Assembly (NCBI GenBank): GCA_963700395.1
Contig: CAVOXI010000001.1
Coordinates: 310,001 to 374,000 of the forward strand
Length of the DNA stretch: 64,000 nt
From: Prado023 sp963700395
Lineage (GTDB): Bacteria; Actinomycetota; Actinomycetes; S36-B12; CAIYMF01
Reading direction: 5' to 3'
The notes under the pieces are model-generated. The model did no database searches, was not told the DNA's origin, and was given only the letters and a program-made list of their open reading frames with translations. Positions 1-12,496 of this stretch are shown piece after piece; position 1 is the stretch's first letter; every line of letters starts with the position of its first letter. Made by a program: the position numbers and the translations under genes.

Positions 1-431
1 ACGGCGCGAACGCTCATGAGGAAGCGGGTCGTGCCCTCGGGCAGGGAGGTCTGGTCGGGGTGCAGGACCATCGAGGGGTTGAACAGTGCCGCTGACTCGA
101 CCGCGTACTCCTGGCTGAAGTACGCGCCTGTGAGCAGGCGATGCGCCTGCGACAACGATCCCGGGTCGTCAAGGCGATGCTCGATGAGCCGGAACCGCTC
201 GTCGAAGGTGGCGGCGAGGTCGCGATGTCGGCCCCCGAACTCCTCGAGCGCCTGTCCAAGTGCGCGATCCACCTCCTCGTCGCTGAGGGCCAGGACCCGC
301 TCGAGCACCGCTGAGGCGCGGGAGTGGCCGGAGGTGAGCATCTCCTGCCCGGGAAGGAACATCGTCGTCACCACCCTGGTGGGGTCGGGCCTGAGGACGA
401 CATCGGTCCGGGTGACCAGCGAGGCGGTCAT
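1..431 (-). CDS. GH130 family glycoside phosphorylase/hydrolase, N-terminal part (cut by window edge)
   Basis: The first about 143 residues of a GH130-type protein, read leftwards off the window. The frame opens MTASLVTRTDVVLRPDPTRV and continues through PGQEM, SRASAVLERVLAL, FGGRHRDL and GAYFSQEYAVESAALFNPSM, which I recognise as the N-terminal pattern of actinobacterial GH130 proteins. Characterised GH130 enzymes are mainly beta-mannoside phosphorylases or hydrolases acting on beta-1,2- or beta-1,4-mannosides; the catalytic part lies outside the window, so substrate and reaction cannot be assigned. The start ATG overlaps the stop of the upstream gene (ATGA), implying translational coupling and one operon with the two genes to its right. 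Confidence 0.8.
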   Translation of the reverse strand, partial: MTASLVTRTDVVLRPDPTRVVTTMFLPGQEMLTSGHSRASAVLERVLALSDEEVDRALGQALEEFGGRHRDLAATFDERFRLIEHRLDDPGSLSQAHRLLTGAYFSQEYAVESAALFNPSMVLHPDQTSLPEGTTRFLMSVRA

Positions 432-1453
432 CGGGGCGGGACGAGCGCGGGGCGGCGTGCCAGCTGCAGGGTCGCGAGGGCGGCCAAGGTCGACTCGGCC
501 CCCTGGTTGCGGTTGATGCGCGTCTCGTGCAGGCCGTCCGCGCAGCCACCGGTGGTCGCGTCGTACAGGGTGAGGCCCACGTCGTTGGCGCCCAGGAACC
601 ACTCGGCGCACAGCACGACGGCGTCCAGCCACTGGGGGTCGGCGGTCGCTGCGTGGGCCCGCCAGCAGGCCTCGGCCAGCGCACTGACCTCGATGGGCTG
701 CTGGTCGAAGCCCGGAAGCGAGTCCCCAGGGGCGCACCCGCCCGCCGGCACGACCGAGATGTGACCGTCGATCGTCTGGAGGTCCAGCAGCCAGCGCAGC
801 AGTTCCAGCCCGTGGGCCATGACTGCCTCGTCATTCAGTGCGCGGCCGATCGCGATCAGGGCCTCGGGCAGCACGGCGTTGGCGTACGTCAGCCGAGGCT
901 CCGGCCAGGCCCACCCGTGGGCGATCCGCGGTCGACCCAGCAGGCTGCGCGCATCGACCAGCAGCTCGCGCGCGGCCCGGTCGCCGGGGACGGAGACCAT
1001 GACCTCCGCGGCTCCGAGAGCGGCGTAGGCCATGGCGCGCGGCCACGGGGAGCGCACCCGCATCCCGCTTGCCGCGACGGCCAGCGCCTGGTCGCGCACC
1101 GAGCCCTTCGTCAGGGCCGCCGTGGTGCCCACGGCCCACAGCGCCCGCCCCCAGTGGTCGTCAACCGACGGCGTGTCGGTCCACTGCCGGTCGGTGTTCC
1201 TGCGGTTGTGGAAGGCTCCGTTCCCGTCCTGCGCCTCGGCGGTGAACCGCAGGTAGGCGCTCACCATCTCGCGCACGCGGGCATTGGGGTCCGGGTCGCG
1301 GACGACGACCACCAGGCCGCGCGACACGTCATCCAGGCAGTACCCATGGTCCCGACGGGGCTCGGTCAGCAGGGCGTGCTCGAAGAGGCCGTCGGGGGTG
1401 GTCATCGCCTCGAGATGCTCGAAGCGGGCATCAGGCAGGGTGCGAAGGGTCAT
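428..1453 (-). CDS. Unassigned sugar-active protein of the GT4-GH130 operon (possible six-hairpin fold)
   Basis: About 341 residues with no catalytic motif I can name. The alpha-helical, Trp-rich composition with recurring short helical hairpins (WGRALWAVGTTAALT, WAWPEPRLTYANAVLPEALI, LELLRWLLDLQ, EACWRAHAATADPQWLDAV) resembles (alpha/alpha)6-barrel or six-hairpin glycosidase-like proteins. A longer frame extends upstream, but the ATG at 1453 is preferred because it overlaps the stop of the glycosyltransferase; the 3' end likewise overlaps the GH130 start. Sandwiched in a translationally coupled operon between a glycosyltransferase and a GH130 enzyme, it probably acts on the same glycan. The fold is inference; the operon structure is seen directly. 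Confidence 0.7.
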   Translation of the reverse strand: MTLRTLPDARFEHLEAMTTPDGLFEHALLTEPRRDHGYCLDDVSRGLVVVVRDPDPNARVREMVSAYLRFTAEAQDGNGAFHNRRNTDRQWTDTPSVDDHWGRALWAVGTTAALTKGSVRDQALAVAASGMRVRSPWPRAMAYAALGAAEVMVSVPGDRAARELLVDARSLLGRPRIAHGWAWPEPRLTYANAVLPEALIAIGRALNDEAVMAHGLELLRWLLDLQTIDGHISVVPAGGCAPGDSLPGFDQQPIEVSALAEACWRAHAATADPQWLDAVVLCAEWFLGANDVGLTLYDATTGGCADGLHETRINRNQGAESTLAALATLQLARRPALVPPR

Positions 1454-2634
1454 GCGACGGACCGCGCACCCTCGGCCAGCAGGTCCTCGCCAACGGCGAT
1501 GTACTGGTCGGCCACGGCCGGCCACAGCAGGCCTGGGGCCAGGGACCGGGAGACCCCTGCCATCCCGGCCGTCAGGACCGGATCGGCGAGCAACGTGCGC
1601 AGGGCATCGCGGATCGCATCAGGGTCGCGCTGCGGCACCAGCAGCCCGGCCCCGGATGTCAGCAGCTCCACGGCGTGCGGGAAGCTCGTGGAGACCACGG
1701 GCTTGCCGGCGACGACCGCCTCGGTGAGCACGCCCGACGTGACCTGGTCCCGGGAGTCGTAGGGCAGCAGGATGATGTCCGCAGCGCGCACGATCCCGCG
1801 CAGGGTCGGCCCATCGAGGTAGCGCCCGTCGAACTCCACGTGCCCGGTCAGCCCGAGCTCGGCGACCTGCGCCTGCAGCCCATCGCGGTAGGCCTCGCCG
1901 GCCCACTCGACGACACGGGGATGGGTCTGGCCGACGACCTGGTACAGCGGTCGTGGGTCGAGGTCGGCAAGGCCCGCCATGGCCTCGAGTGCCCATTCGA
2001 TGCCCTTGCCCGGGCCCAGCAGGCCCCAGGTCAGGATCGTCGAGCGCCTCGGGACGGGGTCCCAGGCCGTCGACGAGGCACGGGACCCATCGTCCTCCCA
2101 GCCGGTGATGTCGCCGGTGCCGGGTTCGGGTGCCCGGTTGTCCTCGGCGCCGTGGGCGATCACCATGACGACACCGGGGTCCACGTCCCAGCCGTCGAGC
2201 AGCCGCTGCCGGGCGGTCTGGGTCATGGTCACCACGATCGCCGAGGCGTCGACCACCCCGGCCAGGACGCGCCGCTGGTTGGCCGTGGGGCTGGTGAGCA
2301 CGGTGTGCAGCACGGAGATCACCGGGATCTGCACGCCGGCGAGGACGTCCAGGACGTCCTCCCCGTCGGGCCCCCCGAAGATCCCGTACTCGTGCTGGAT
2401 GATCGCCACGTCGTGCTGGTTGAGGGCGCTGGCGGCCTGCGACCCGGCGCCCAGGGCGCCCGAGACCAGCTGGTGCACGACCAGCGGCTCAGGGGGTTGA
2501 GGGGTGTCGACGACGCGGACGATGCCGACGTCGGCCCCGCCCCCGACCAGGTGGGTCACCAGGGCCTGGGAGAAGGTCGCCAGGCCGCACTGCGTGGGCG
2601 GATAGGTGCTGAGCATGCCGAAGCTGATGGCCAT
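1450..2634 (-). CDS. GT4-family glycosyltransferase
   Basis: 394 residues with the two-Rossmann-domain layout of GT-B retaining glycosyltransferases. The N-terminal half opens MAISFGMLSTYPPTQCGLATF, with a glycine-rich acceptor loop, and has QHEYGIFGG and HTVLTSP strands. The C-terminal nucleotide-sugar half contains WGLLGPGKGIEWALEAM, then DIILLPYDSRDQVTSGVLTEAVVAGKPVV, the EX7E-like donor-binding region of GT4. Family knowledge suggests mannosyl or glucosyl transfer; donor and acceptor are not visible. It is the first gene of a leftward three-gene operon, divergent from metH across a 270-bp spacer. A GAAAGG element lies just upstream of the ATG. Confidence 0.85.
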   Translation of the reverse strand: MAISFGMLSTYPPTQCGLATFSQALVTHLVGGGADVGIVRVVDTPQPPEPLVVHQLVSGALGAGSQAASALNQHDVAIIQHEYGIFGGPDGEDVLDVLAGVQIPVISVLHTVLTSPTANQRRVLAGVVDASAIVVTMTQTARQRLLDGWDVDPGVVMVIAHGAEDNRAPEPGTGDITGWEDDGSRASSTAWDPVPRRSTILTWGLLGPGKGIEWALEAMAGLADLDPRPLYQVVGQTHPRVVEWAGEAYRDGLQAQVAELGLTGHVEFDGRYLDGPTLRGIVRAADIILLPYDSRDQVTSGVLTEAVVAGKPVVSTSFPHAVELLTSGAGLLVPQRDPDAIRDALRTLLADPVLTAGMAGVSRSLAPGLLWPAVADQYIAVGEDLLAEGARSVA

Positions 2635-2729
2635 CGAAGGGGCCTTTCGGGGGGGTGGAACTGAGCAGCGGATGCGCTGCCGATCAATGGGCGGGGCCAG
2701 TAGGCATCCCCGGGGTCAGCGCCCGTCGG

Positions 2730-2780
2730 GCGGTACCGCACACCGCTCCGGACGGGCCGGCTCGACATGCCCACGGTACC
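2730..2780. promoter_or_regulatory. Paired GGTACC palindromes in the glycosyltransferase/metH divergent spacer
   Basis: GCGGTACCGC is a perfect 10-bp palindrome at 2730-2739 and a second GGTACC core lies at 2775-2780, centres 43 bp apart, about four helical turns. The spacer between the two divergent genes otherwise shows no recognisable riboswitch. An operator role is only a guess. Confidence 0.25.
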
Positions 2781-2904
2781 ACGGGCCGGCCATCCGACGG
2801 GCTGACGCGAGCCTCCCACAGGTGCAGGGAGGCCCCGTTCCGACCACGGTGGCTGGTGCAGCGATGCCCCGAGTTCGCGCCTGCGCCCGTAGGCTTGGAG
2901 GACT

Positions 2905-6462
<3,558 letters not shown>

Positions 6463-6478
6463 GGAGGAGGCGCACCCG

Positions 6479-7729
6479 ATGAGTCTCTCCGCGATCCTGT
6501 TCGACATGGACGGGCTGCTGGTCAACACAGAGCCGGTGTGGCTCGAGGTCGAGCACGAGACCCTGGCGACCCTGGGCGGCACGTGGTCGGAGGCCGACCA
6601 GCGGGCGATCATGGGCGCCTCGATGGCCCACGCCACTGCGTACATGCGCACGGTGTCCGGCACCGACCGGACCGACGCAGAGATCGGGGAGATGCTCATC
6701 GGCGGGATGCTCGAACGGCTTGCAGGCGCTGAGATCCCCATCCAGCCGGGTGCCGCGGACCTGCTCGTCGACGTCGCCGGATCTGGCGTTCCCTTCGCCC
6801 TGGTCTCGGCCTCCGTGCGCCCGATCGTCGACCTCGTGATGGCCTTCCTCGCCCGGTCGGGGCTGCCGGTCTTCCCGGTCAGCGTCGCCGGCGACGAGGT
6901 GGCCCGCAGCAAGCCCGACCCGCTGCCCTACCTGCACGCCGCCGACCTGCTGGGCATCGACGTCACCCGGGCCGTCGTGCTCGAGGACTCCCTGAACGGT
7001 GTGCGGGCCGCGTGGTCGGCCGGTGCGATGGTGGTCGCGATCCCGCACGCGGTGCCCGTGGAGGCAGGCGAGCGGATCGTGGTGCGGGAGTCGCTCGTGG
7101 GGCTGGACGTGGCCGGGCTGGCCGCGCTGATCGCCGGGGAGCAGCCGGCCGCCGACGGGGTCGCAGGATCAGGCAGGCGCCTCGGCGTCCAGGTAGGCGT
7201 CCATCGCCCGGGCTGTCGCGGCATCGGTGATGAGGACGTTGATGAGCCCGGCGCGTGCGGCGCCGATCGCAGCGTGCGCCTTGGAGGCACTGCCGGCGAA
7301 GCCGATGACAGTCGGGATCGCGCGCAGTTGCTCCGCGGTGACCCCCAGGAGCACGCGGTCGCCCCGGAGGTGAAGGACCTCGCCATCGATCGAGAAGGAC
7401 CAGCCCGCAACATCGCCCACAGCTTCGGCCAGTGCCGGATCATCGACCGGGAAGCCCGCCGCCGCGTAGCTCGGGTCGGGCTTGGGCCACGCCCCGACCC
7501 CGACGAGGACCATCTTGGCCCTGTCCCAGAGCTCCACCACGTCGCGGATCGACGGTTCCGAGCGCAGCGGCTCGGCCAGCCCCGCAGACACCAGCGCGGG
7601 TGCGTTGAGGTAGACGGGTCGGCCGCTGAACGCCTCGGCCAGGGTGCGCACGATCTCGTTGGGCTGGAACCACGCGCGGTCGCTTGCGTTGCCGCCCATG
7701 GCCGGGGCGATCACGACCCCCGGCAGTGA
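6479..7729 (+). CDS. HAD-superfamily phosphatase (beta-phosphoglucomutase-like); tail runs into the opposite regulator
   Basis: Subfamily IA HAD phosphatase. Motif I is FDMDGLL at residues 8-14, motif II is the VSAS stretch, motif III the SKPDP lysine, and motif IV EDSLNG. Such enzymes dephosphorylate sugar phosphates; the substrate is unknown, but the gene abuts a polyol PTS locus. A strong GAGGAGG lies ahead of the ATG, 16 bp after metH. The recognisable domain ends near 7150, whereas the open frame continues to 7729, antisense to the SorC-type regulator gene. Removing one G in the run near 7157 would instead stop it at a TAG at about 7190, giving a normal length of about 237 residues. The long tail is therefore probably not real protein. 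Confidence 0.75.
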   Translation: MSLSAILFDMDGLLVNTEPVWLEVEHETLATLGGTWSEADQRAIMGASMAHATAYMRTVSGTDRTDAEIGEMLIGGMLERLAGAEIPIQPGAADLLVDVAGSGVPFALVSASVRPIVDLVMAFLARSGLPVFPVSVAGDEVARSKPDPLPYLHAADLLGIDVTRAVVLEDSLNGVRAAWSAGAMVVAIPHAVPVEAGERIVVRESLVGLDVAGLAALIAGEQPAADGVAGSGRRLGVQVGVHRPGCRGIGDEDVDEPGACGADRSVRLGGTAGEADDSRDRAQLLRGDPQEHAVAPEVKDLAIDREGPARNIAHSFGQCRIIDREARRRVARVGLGPRPDPDEDHLGPVPELHHVADRRFRAQRLGQPRRHQRGCVEVDGSAAERLGQGAHDLVGLEPRAVACVAAHGRGDHDPRQ

Positions 7730-8125
7730 TCGGCGGATCGTTCGGCTGACGCTGTACACCGCCCGGCCCCACGAGGCGACGACGATGTCCCCGCCCTTGA
7801 GCGGGGCAGCATCCAGTGCCACCCCGAACGGGGCGGACAGCAACGGCCCCGGGTCCCATTCGTTGGCCCGGCCGGATGCGACGTGCAGGCCGCGCAGGCC
7901 GAGCCGGTCGCGCAGGCGCTCGACAGCGATCGGGTCGACGTGCGGCGGCACGATCTCGATGCGCACGATGCCGATCTCGCGGGCGCGGTTCAGCAGCCGG
8001 CTCACCGTCGGGCGGCTGACGCCCAGCCGGTGGGCGATCTCCTGCTGCGAGGCCGACTGCTCGTAGTACATGACCGCCGCGGTCATCAGCAGCTCCGTGC
8101 CCTTGTCGGTGATCGGGTCGGTCAC
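7169..8125 (-). CDS. SorC/DeoR-family sugar-responsive transcriptional regulator
   Basis: About 318 residues. An N-terminal helix-turn-helix (QQEIAHRLGVSRPTVSRLLN, roughly residues 25-45) is followed by the SorC effector domain, a NagB/RpiA-like sugar-phosphate-binding fold (GGDIVVASWGRAV; VIGFAGSASKAHAAIGAARA near the end). The family acts as tetrameric repressors or activators of sugar and polyol catabolic operons, with a phosphorylated sugar as inducer. It is divergent from the mannitol-type PTS gene, so that operon is its obvious target. I chose the GTG at 8125 (VTDPITDKG) because the frame upstream of it, which opens at another GTG (8149), has a composition unlike the family's N-terminus. 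Confidence 0.85.
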   Translation of the reverse strand: MTDPITDKGTELLMTAAVMYYEQSASQQEIAHRLGVSRPTVSRLLNRAREIGIVRIEIVPPHVDPIAVERLRDRLGLRGLHVASGRANEWDPGPLLSAPFGVALDAAPLKGGDIVVASWGRAVYSVSRTIRRSLPGVVIAPAMGGNASDRAWFQPNEIVRTLAEAFSGRPVYLNAPALVSAGLAEPLRSEPSIRDVVELWDRAKMVLVGVGAWPKPDPSYAAAGFPVDDPALAEAVGDVAGWSFSIDGEVLHLRGDRVLLGVTAEQLRAIPTVIGFAGSASKAHAAIGAARAGLINVLITDAATARAMDAYLDAEAPA

Positions 8126-8170
8126 GCATCTGATCCTAGGGGTCACCACCCCGTGACGGACACAACTCGA

Positions 8171-8197
8171 TGCACTTTGGTTCTGTACAGACGTGCA
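8171..8197. promoter_or_regulatory. Candidate SorC-type operator ahead of the PTS gene
   Basis: In the divergent spacer, TGCAC (8171-8175) and GTGCA (8193-8197) form an inverted repeat, with the palindrome TGTACA between them at 8184-8189. Its place between the regulator and the PTS gene fits an operator. No binding evidence is available. Confidence 0.4.
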
Positions 8198-8326
8198 GCG
8201 CTAAGTCTAGGCTCCCCTTATCGACTCGGCAGGAGCCTCCCGTTCGGGTCGACGAACGACATCCGTGCCGCGTGGGCGTGCCGCACGCGGACCAATCCAG
8301 GACCAAGTTCAGGAAAGGAATCAGCA

Positions 8327-10321
8327 ATGGCCTCTCAGCTCGACTACTCCTTGCCTGCCGGTACCTCACTGCGCGTCCGGGTGCAGAAGTTCGGCACGTT
8401 CCTGTCGAACATGATCATGCCCAACATCGCGGCCATCATCGCCTGGGGCCTGATCACCGCGTTCGTCATCCCGGTGGGATGGACCCCGAACGCGAAGATC
8501 GCCACGATGGTGGGTCCCTCGATCCTCTACCTGCTCCCCATCCTGATCGCCTACACCGGCGGCAAGATGGTCTACGGGGTCCGCGGTGGCGTCGTGGGCG
8601 GGTTCTCGGTCATCGGCGTCATCATGGCCACCAGCGACCCCCTGTTCATCGGTGACGGCAACAGCGTGCCCATGTTCCTGGGCGCCATGATCATGGGCCC
8701 GCTGACGGCGTACGTGATGAAGCGCATCGACGGCTTGTGGACCGGGAGGATCAAGCCCGGGTTCGAGATGCTCGTCGACAACTTCTCCGCCGGCATCTGG
8801 GGCGCCATCATGGCCGTCCTCGGGATGTTCGTGCTCGCGCCGCCGCTGATGTGGATCATCGACAGGCTGGGCCAGGCGGTCGACTTCCTCGTCACCAACA
8901 ACGTGCTGCCGCTGACCTCGATCTTCATCGAGCCGGCGAAGGTGCTGTTCCTCAACAACGCCATCAACCACGGCGTGCTCACCCCCCTCGGGATCGAGGA
9001 GGCGGCCGAGACGGGCAAGTCGGTCCTGTTCCTCCTCGAGGCCAACCCGGCCGCCGGCACCGGCCTGCTGCTGGCCTACATGTTCTTCGGCAGGGGCGTG
9101 GCCAGGGCGACCGCCCCCGGTGCGGCGATCATCGTGTTCTTCGGCGGCATCCACGAGGTGTTCTTCCCCTACGTGCTGATGCGGCCCCGCCTGATCCTCG
9201 CGACGATCGCCGGTGGCATGACCCAGATCTTCATCAACGTGCTCTTCAGCACCGGACTTCGGGCACCCGCGGCTCCCGGGTCGATCTTCGCCATCTACGC
9301 CCAGACCGCGTCGGGCGACTACCTGGGCGTGACGCTGTCGGTCATCGGAGGCATAGCGGCCAGCTTCCTGGTTGCGGCCTTCCTGTTGAAGACCGACAAG
9401 GGTGACTGGGCTGAGGGCGACCTCGAGGTCGCCACGCAGAGCATGGTGGCGATGAAGGGCAAGGACTCCATAGCGTCGTCGATGGTCAGCGGCTCCGGGG
9501 ACGCGCACACCGGTCCCATCTCGAGCATCGTGTTCGCCTGCGACGCCGGCATGGGCTCCTCGGCCATGGGCGCCTCGGTGCTGCGCAAGAAGATCAAGGA
9601 GGCGGGCTTCTCGGACGTGACCGTGGTCAACAAGTCCATCGCCAACCTGGAGGACACCTACGACCTGGTCGTCACCCACCAGGACCTGACCGAGCGGGCG
9701 AGGCCCCGGACCCCGTCGGCCATCCACGTCTCGGTGGACAACTTCATGGCCAGCCCCCGCTACGACGACATCGTGGGGATGCTCGACCAGGCGAACCGCG
9801 GTGCCTCGGTGCCCGCTCCCCGGGCCGTGGACCTAACAGAGCCAGCGGGCCGCGGGGCCAGCACCCAGCCGCCCCGGCTGCGCGACCTGCTTCCCGACCG
9901 CGCCATCGTCATGAACGGCAGGGCGCGAACCAGGGATGAGGCGATCGACGAGGCCGGGCAGCTGCTGGTCGCCTCGGGCGTTGTCGACGCGGCGTACGTG
10001 CAGGCCATGCACGACCGCGAGAAGTCGGTGTCGACCTATGTGGGCAACCACCTGGCCATCCCCCACGGGACGAACGAGGCGAAGCAGTCCATCCGGTCCA
10101 CCGGCCTGTCGTTCATCCGCTACCCGCAGGGGATCGACTGGAACGGTGACGGCGAGCTGGCGCACTTCGTGGTCGGCATCGCAGGCGCCGGCGACGACCA
10201 CCTCGCCCTGCTGGGCAGCATCGCCCACGTGTTCCTCGACGACGACAAGGTGGCAGCCCTGGAGGCGGCCACGACCAGCTCGGATGTCACAGCCGTACTC
10301 GACAGCGTGACCATCTCCTGA
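8327..10321 (+). CDS. mtlA: PTS mannitol-type transporter, fused EIICBA
   Basis: 664 residues carrying all three sugar-specific PTS modules in one chain. The EIIC membrane domain (about residues 15-350) starts with SNMIMPNIAAIIAWGLITAFVI and contains the GIHEVFFPYVLM region. The EIIB domain has the phosphocysteine loop FACDAGMGSSAMGASVL near residue 404. The EIIA domain carries the phosphohistidine in AIPHGT near residue 580. It imports and phosphorylates a hexitol, by family mannitol, using phosphate relayed from HPr. The ATG at 8327 follows AGGAAAGGAA; the open frame extends further upstream, but that stretch is the regulatory spacer. Followed 58 bp later by a polyol dehydrogenase gene, consistent with uptake then oxidation. 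Confidence 0.9.
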   Translation: MASQLDYSLPAGTSLRVRVQKFGTFLSNMIMPNIAAIIAWGLITAFVIPVGWTPNAKIATMVGPSILYLLPILIAYTGGKMVYGVRGGVVGGFSVIGVIMATSDPLFIGDGNSVPMFLGAMIMGPLTAYVMKRIDGLWTGRIKPGFEMLVDNFSAGIWGAIMAVLGMFVLAPPLMWIIDRLGQAVDFLVTNNVLPLTSIFIEPAKVLFLNNAINHGVLTPLGIEEAAETGKSVLFLLEANPAAGTGLLLAYMFFGRGVARATAPGAAIIVFFGGIHEVFFPYVLMRPRLILATIAGGMTQIFINVLFSTGLRAPAAPGSIFAIYAQTASGDYLGVTLSVIGGIAASFLVAAFLLKTDKGDWAEGDLEVATQSMVAMKGKDSIASSMVSGSGDAHTGPISSIVFACDAGMGSSAMGASVLRKKIKEAGFSDVTVVNKSIANLEDTYDLVVTHQDLTERARPRTPSAIHVSVDNFMASPRYDDIVGMLDQANRGASVPAPRAVDLTEPAGRGASTQPPRLRDLLPDRAIVMNGRARTRDEAIDEAGQLLVASGVVDAAYVQAMHDREKSVSTYVGNHLAIPHGTNEAKQSIRSTGLSFIRYPQGIDWNGDGELAHFVVGIAGAGDDHLALLGSIAHVFLDDDKVAALEAATTSSDVTAVLDSVTIS

Positions 10322-10379
10322 CCCGGTCCTGGCTGATCGATCGCTGACAGCTCATACGACTCACACGAAAGGTTCACTC

Positions 10380-11424
10380 ATGAAGGTTGTGCGCTACTAC
10401 GCCCCCGAGGACGTCCGGATCGAGGACATCCCCGAGCCGATGCCGGGTCCCAAGGAGGTCAAGCTGCGCGTCCGTGCCAACTCGATCTGCGGGACGGACG
10501 CCAAGATCTTCCACCACGGCCACCACCGCCTCGACCCGCCCCGCGTCCTGGGACACGAGCTGGCCGGGGAGGTCGTCGAGGTGGGGTCGGACGCCGTCGG
10601 CGGCTGGGTCGTCGGCGACCGGGTCCAGGTCATCGCGGCCGTGCCGTGCGGGGAGTGCGAGTACTGCCGGCGCGGCTGGCAGACGGTGTGTCCGACGCAG
10701 AAGGCGGTCGGCTACCACTGGGACGGCGGGCTGGCGCAGTACATCGTCGTCCCCGAGGAGGTCCTGAAGGTCGACGGCCTGAACCGGATCGAGGACCACG
10801 TGTCCTTCGCCGAGGCCTCGGTCGCCGAGCCGTTCGCCTGCGCCCTGAACGCCCAGGAGCTGGCGGGCGTCGGGGACGGCGACGTCGTGGCGGTCGTGGG
10901 CGCCGGGCCGATCGGGTGCATCCACGTGCGCCTGGCCCGCGCCCGCGGGGCCTCGCCAGGTCTTCCTCATCGAGCTGTCCCGGGAGCGACTGGACCTCTC
11001 CGCCGAGCGGGTCAAGCCCGACGAGGCGATCTGCTCGGCCGAGGTCGATCCGATCGCCGAGGTGATGCGGCTCACCGAGGGCCGGGGCGTCGACGTCATC
11101 ATCACGGCGGCCGGATCCGGCAAGGCACAGGAGGATGCCCTGCAGATGGCTGCACTGCGGGGCCGGATCAGTCTCTTCGGCGGGCTGCCGAAGGACAAGC
11201 CGACCATCACCTTCGACTCCAACGTCGTGCACTACCGCGAGCTGACCGTCGTCGGGGCCAACGGCTCCAGCCCGGCGCAGAACCGTCGGGCGCTGGAGTA
11301 CATCGCCTCCGGCGAGGTGCCGGTCAAGGACCTGATCACGCACCGCATGACCCTCGACCAGTTCGTCGAGGGCGTGGAGGCGGTGATCGGCGGGACCGCG
11401 ATCAAGGTGACCATCGAGCCGTGA
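10380..11424 (+). CDS. Zinc-dependent polyol/alcohol dehydrogenase (one +1 break)
   Basis: Medium-chain dehydrogenase/reductase of the sorbitol dehydrogenase type. The catalytic-zinc ligands lie in SICGTD and LGHELAGEV, the four-cysteine structural zinc lobe is CGECEYCRRGWQTVC, and the nucleotide-binding turn is GAGPIG. The C-terminal half (RLDLSAERVKPDEAICSAEV, then GSGKAQEDALQMAALRGRIS) is in the next frame; removing one C near 10955 in the tract after GCCTCG joins the halves into about 347 residues. It lies directly behind the PTS EIICBA gene, so it probably oxidises the imported hexitol phosphate or a related polyol. Which polyol cannot be told from sequence. Confidence 0.85.
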
Positions 11425-11443
11425 TCGAGCCGTGATCGAGGCG

Positions 11444-11482
11444 TCCGGGAGGGTGGCCGCCCTGGCAGCCCGCCCTCCCGGA
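11444..11482 (+). terminator. GC-rich hairpin after the polyol operon
   Basis: TCCGGGAGGGTGG pairs with CCGCCCTCCCGGA (13 bp, one G-T pair) around a 13-nt loop, starting 20 bp after the dehydrogenase stop. There is no T-run, as is common for actinobacterial terminators. Confidence 0.6.
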
Positions 11483-11604
11483 GGCCCGACGTGGCCGAGG
11501 AACGCCAGCGCTCGACCGGCCTGCGTCCCGGGTGTGGACGCGAGCAGGCCGGCACGCGCTGAATGCCCCTAAACTGGGCACCCTGCCTGAAGGAAGGTGC
11601 CCCC

Positions 11605-12492
<888 letters not shown>

Positions 12493-12496
12493 TCGC

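Noticed and set aside
2640..2904. Cobalamin riboswitch upstream of metH
   Set aside because: I could not find a convincing B12 box or the conserved junction motifs; only palindromes were seen. A covariance search (Rfam cobalamin model) would decide.
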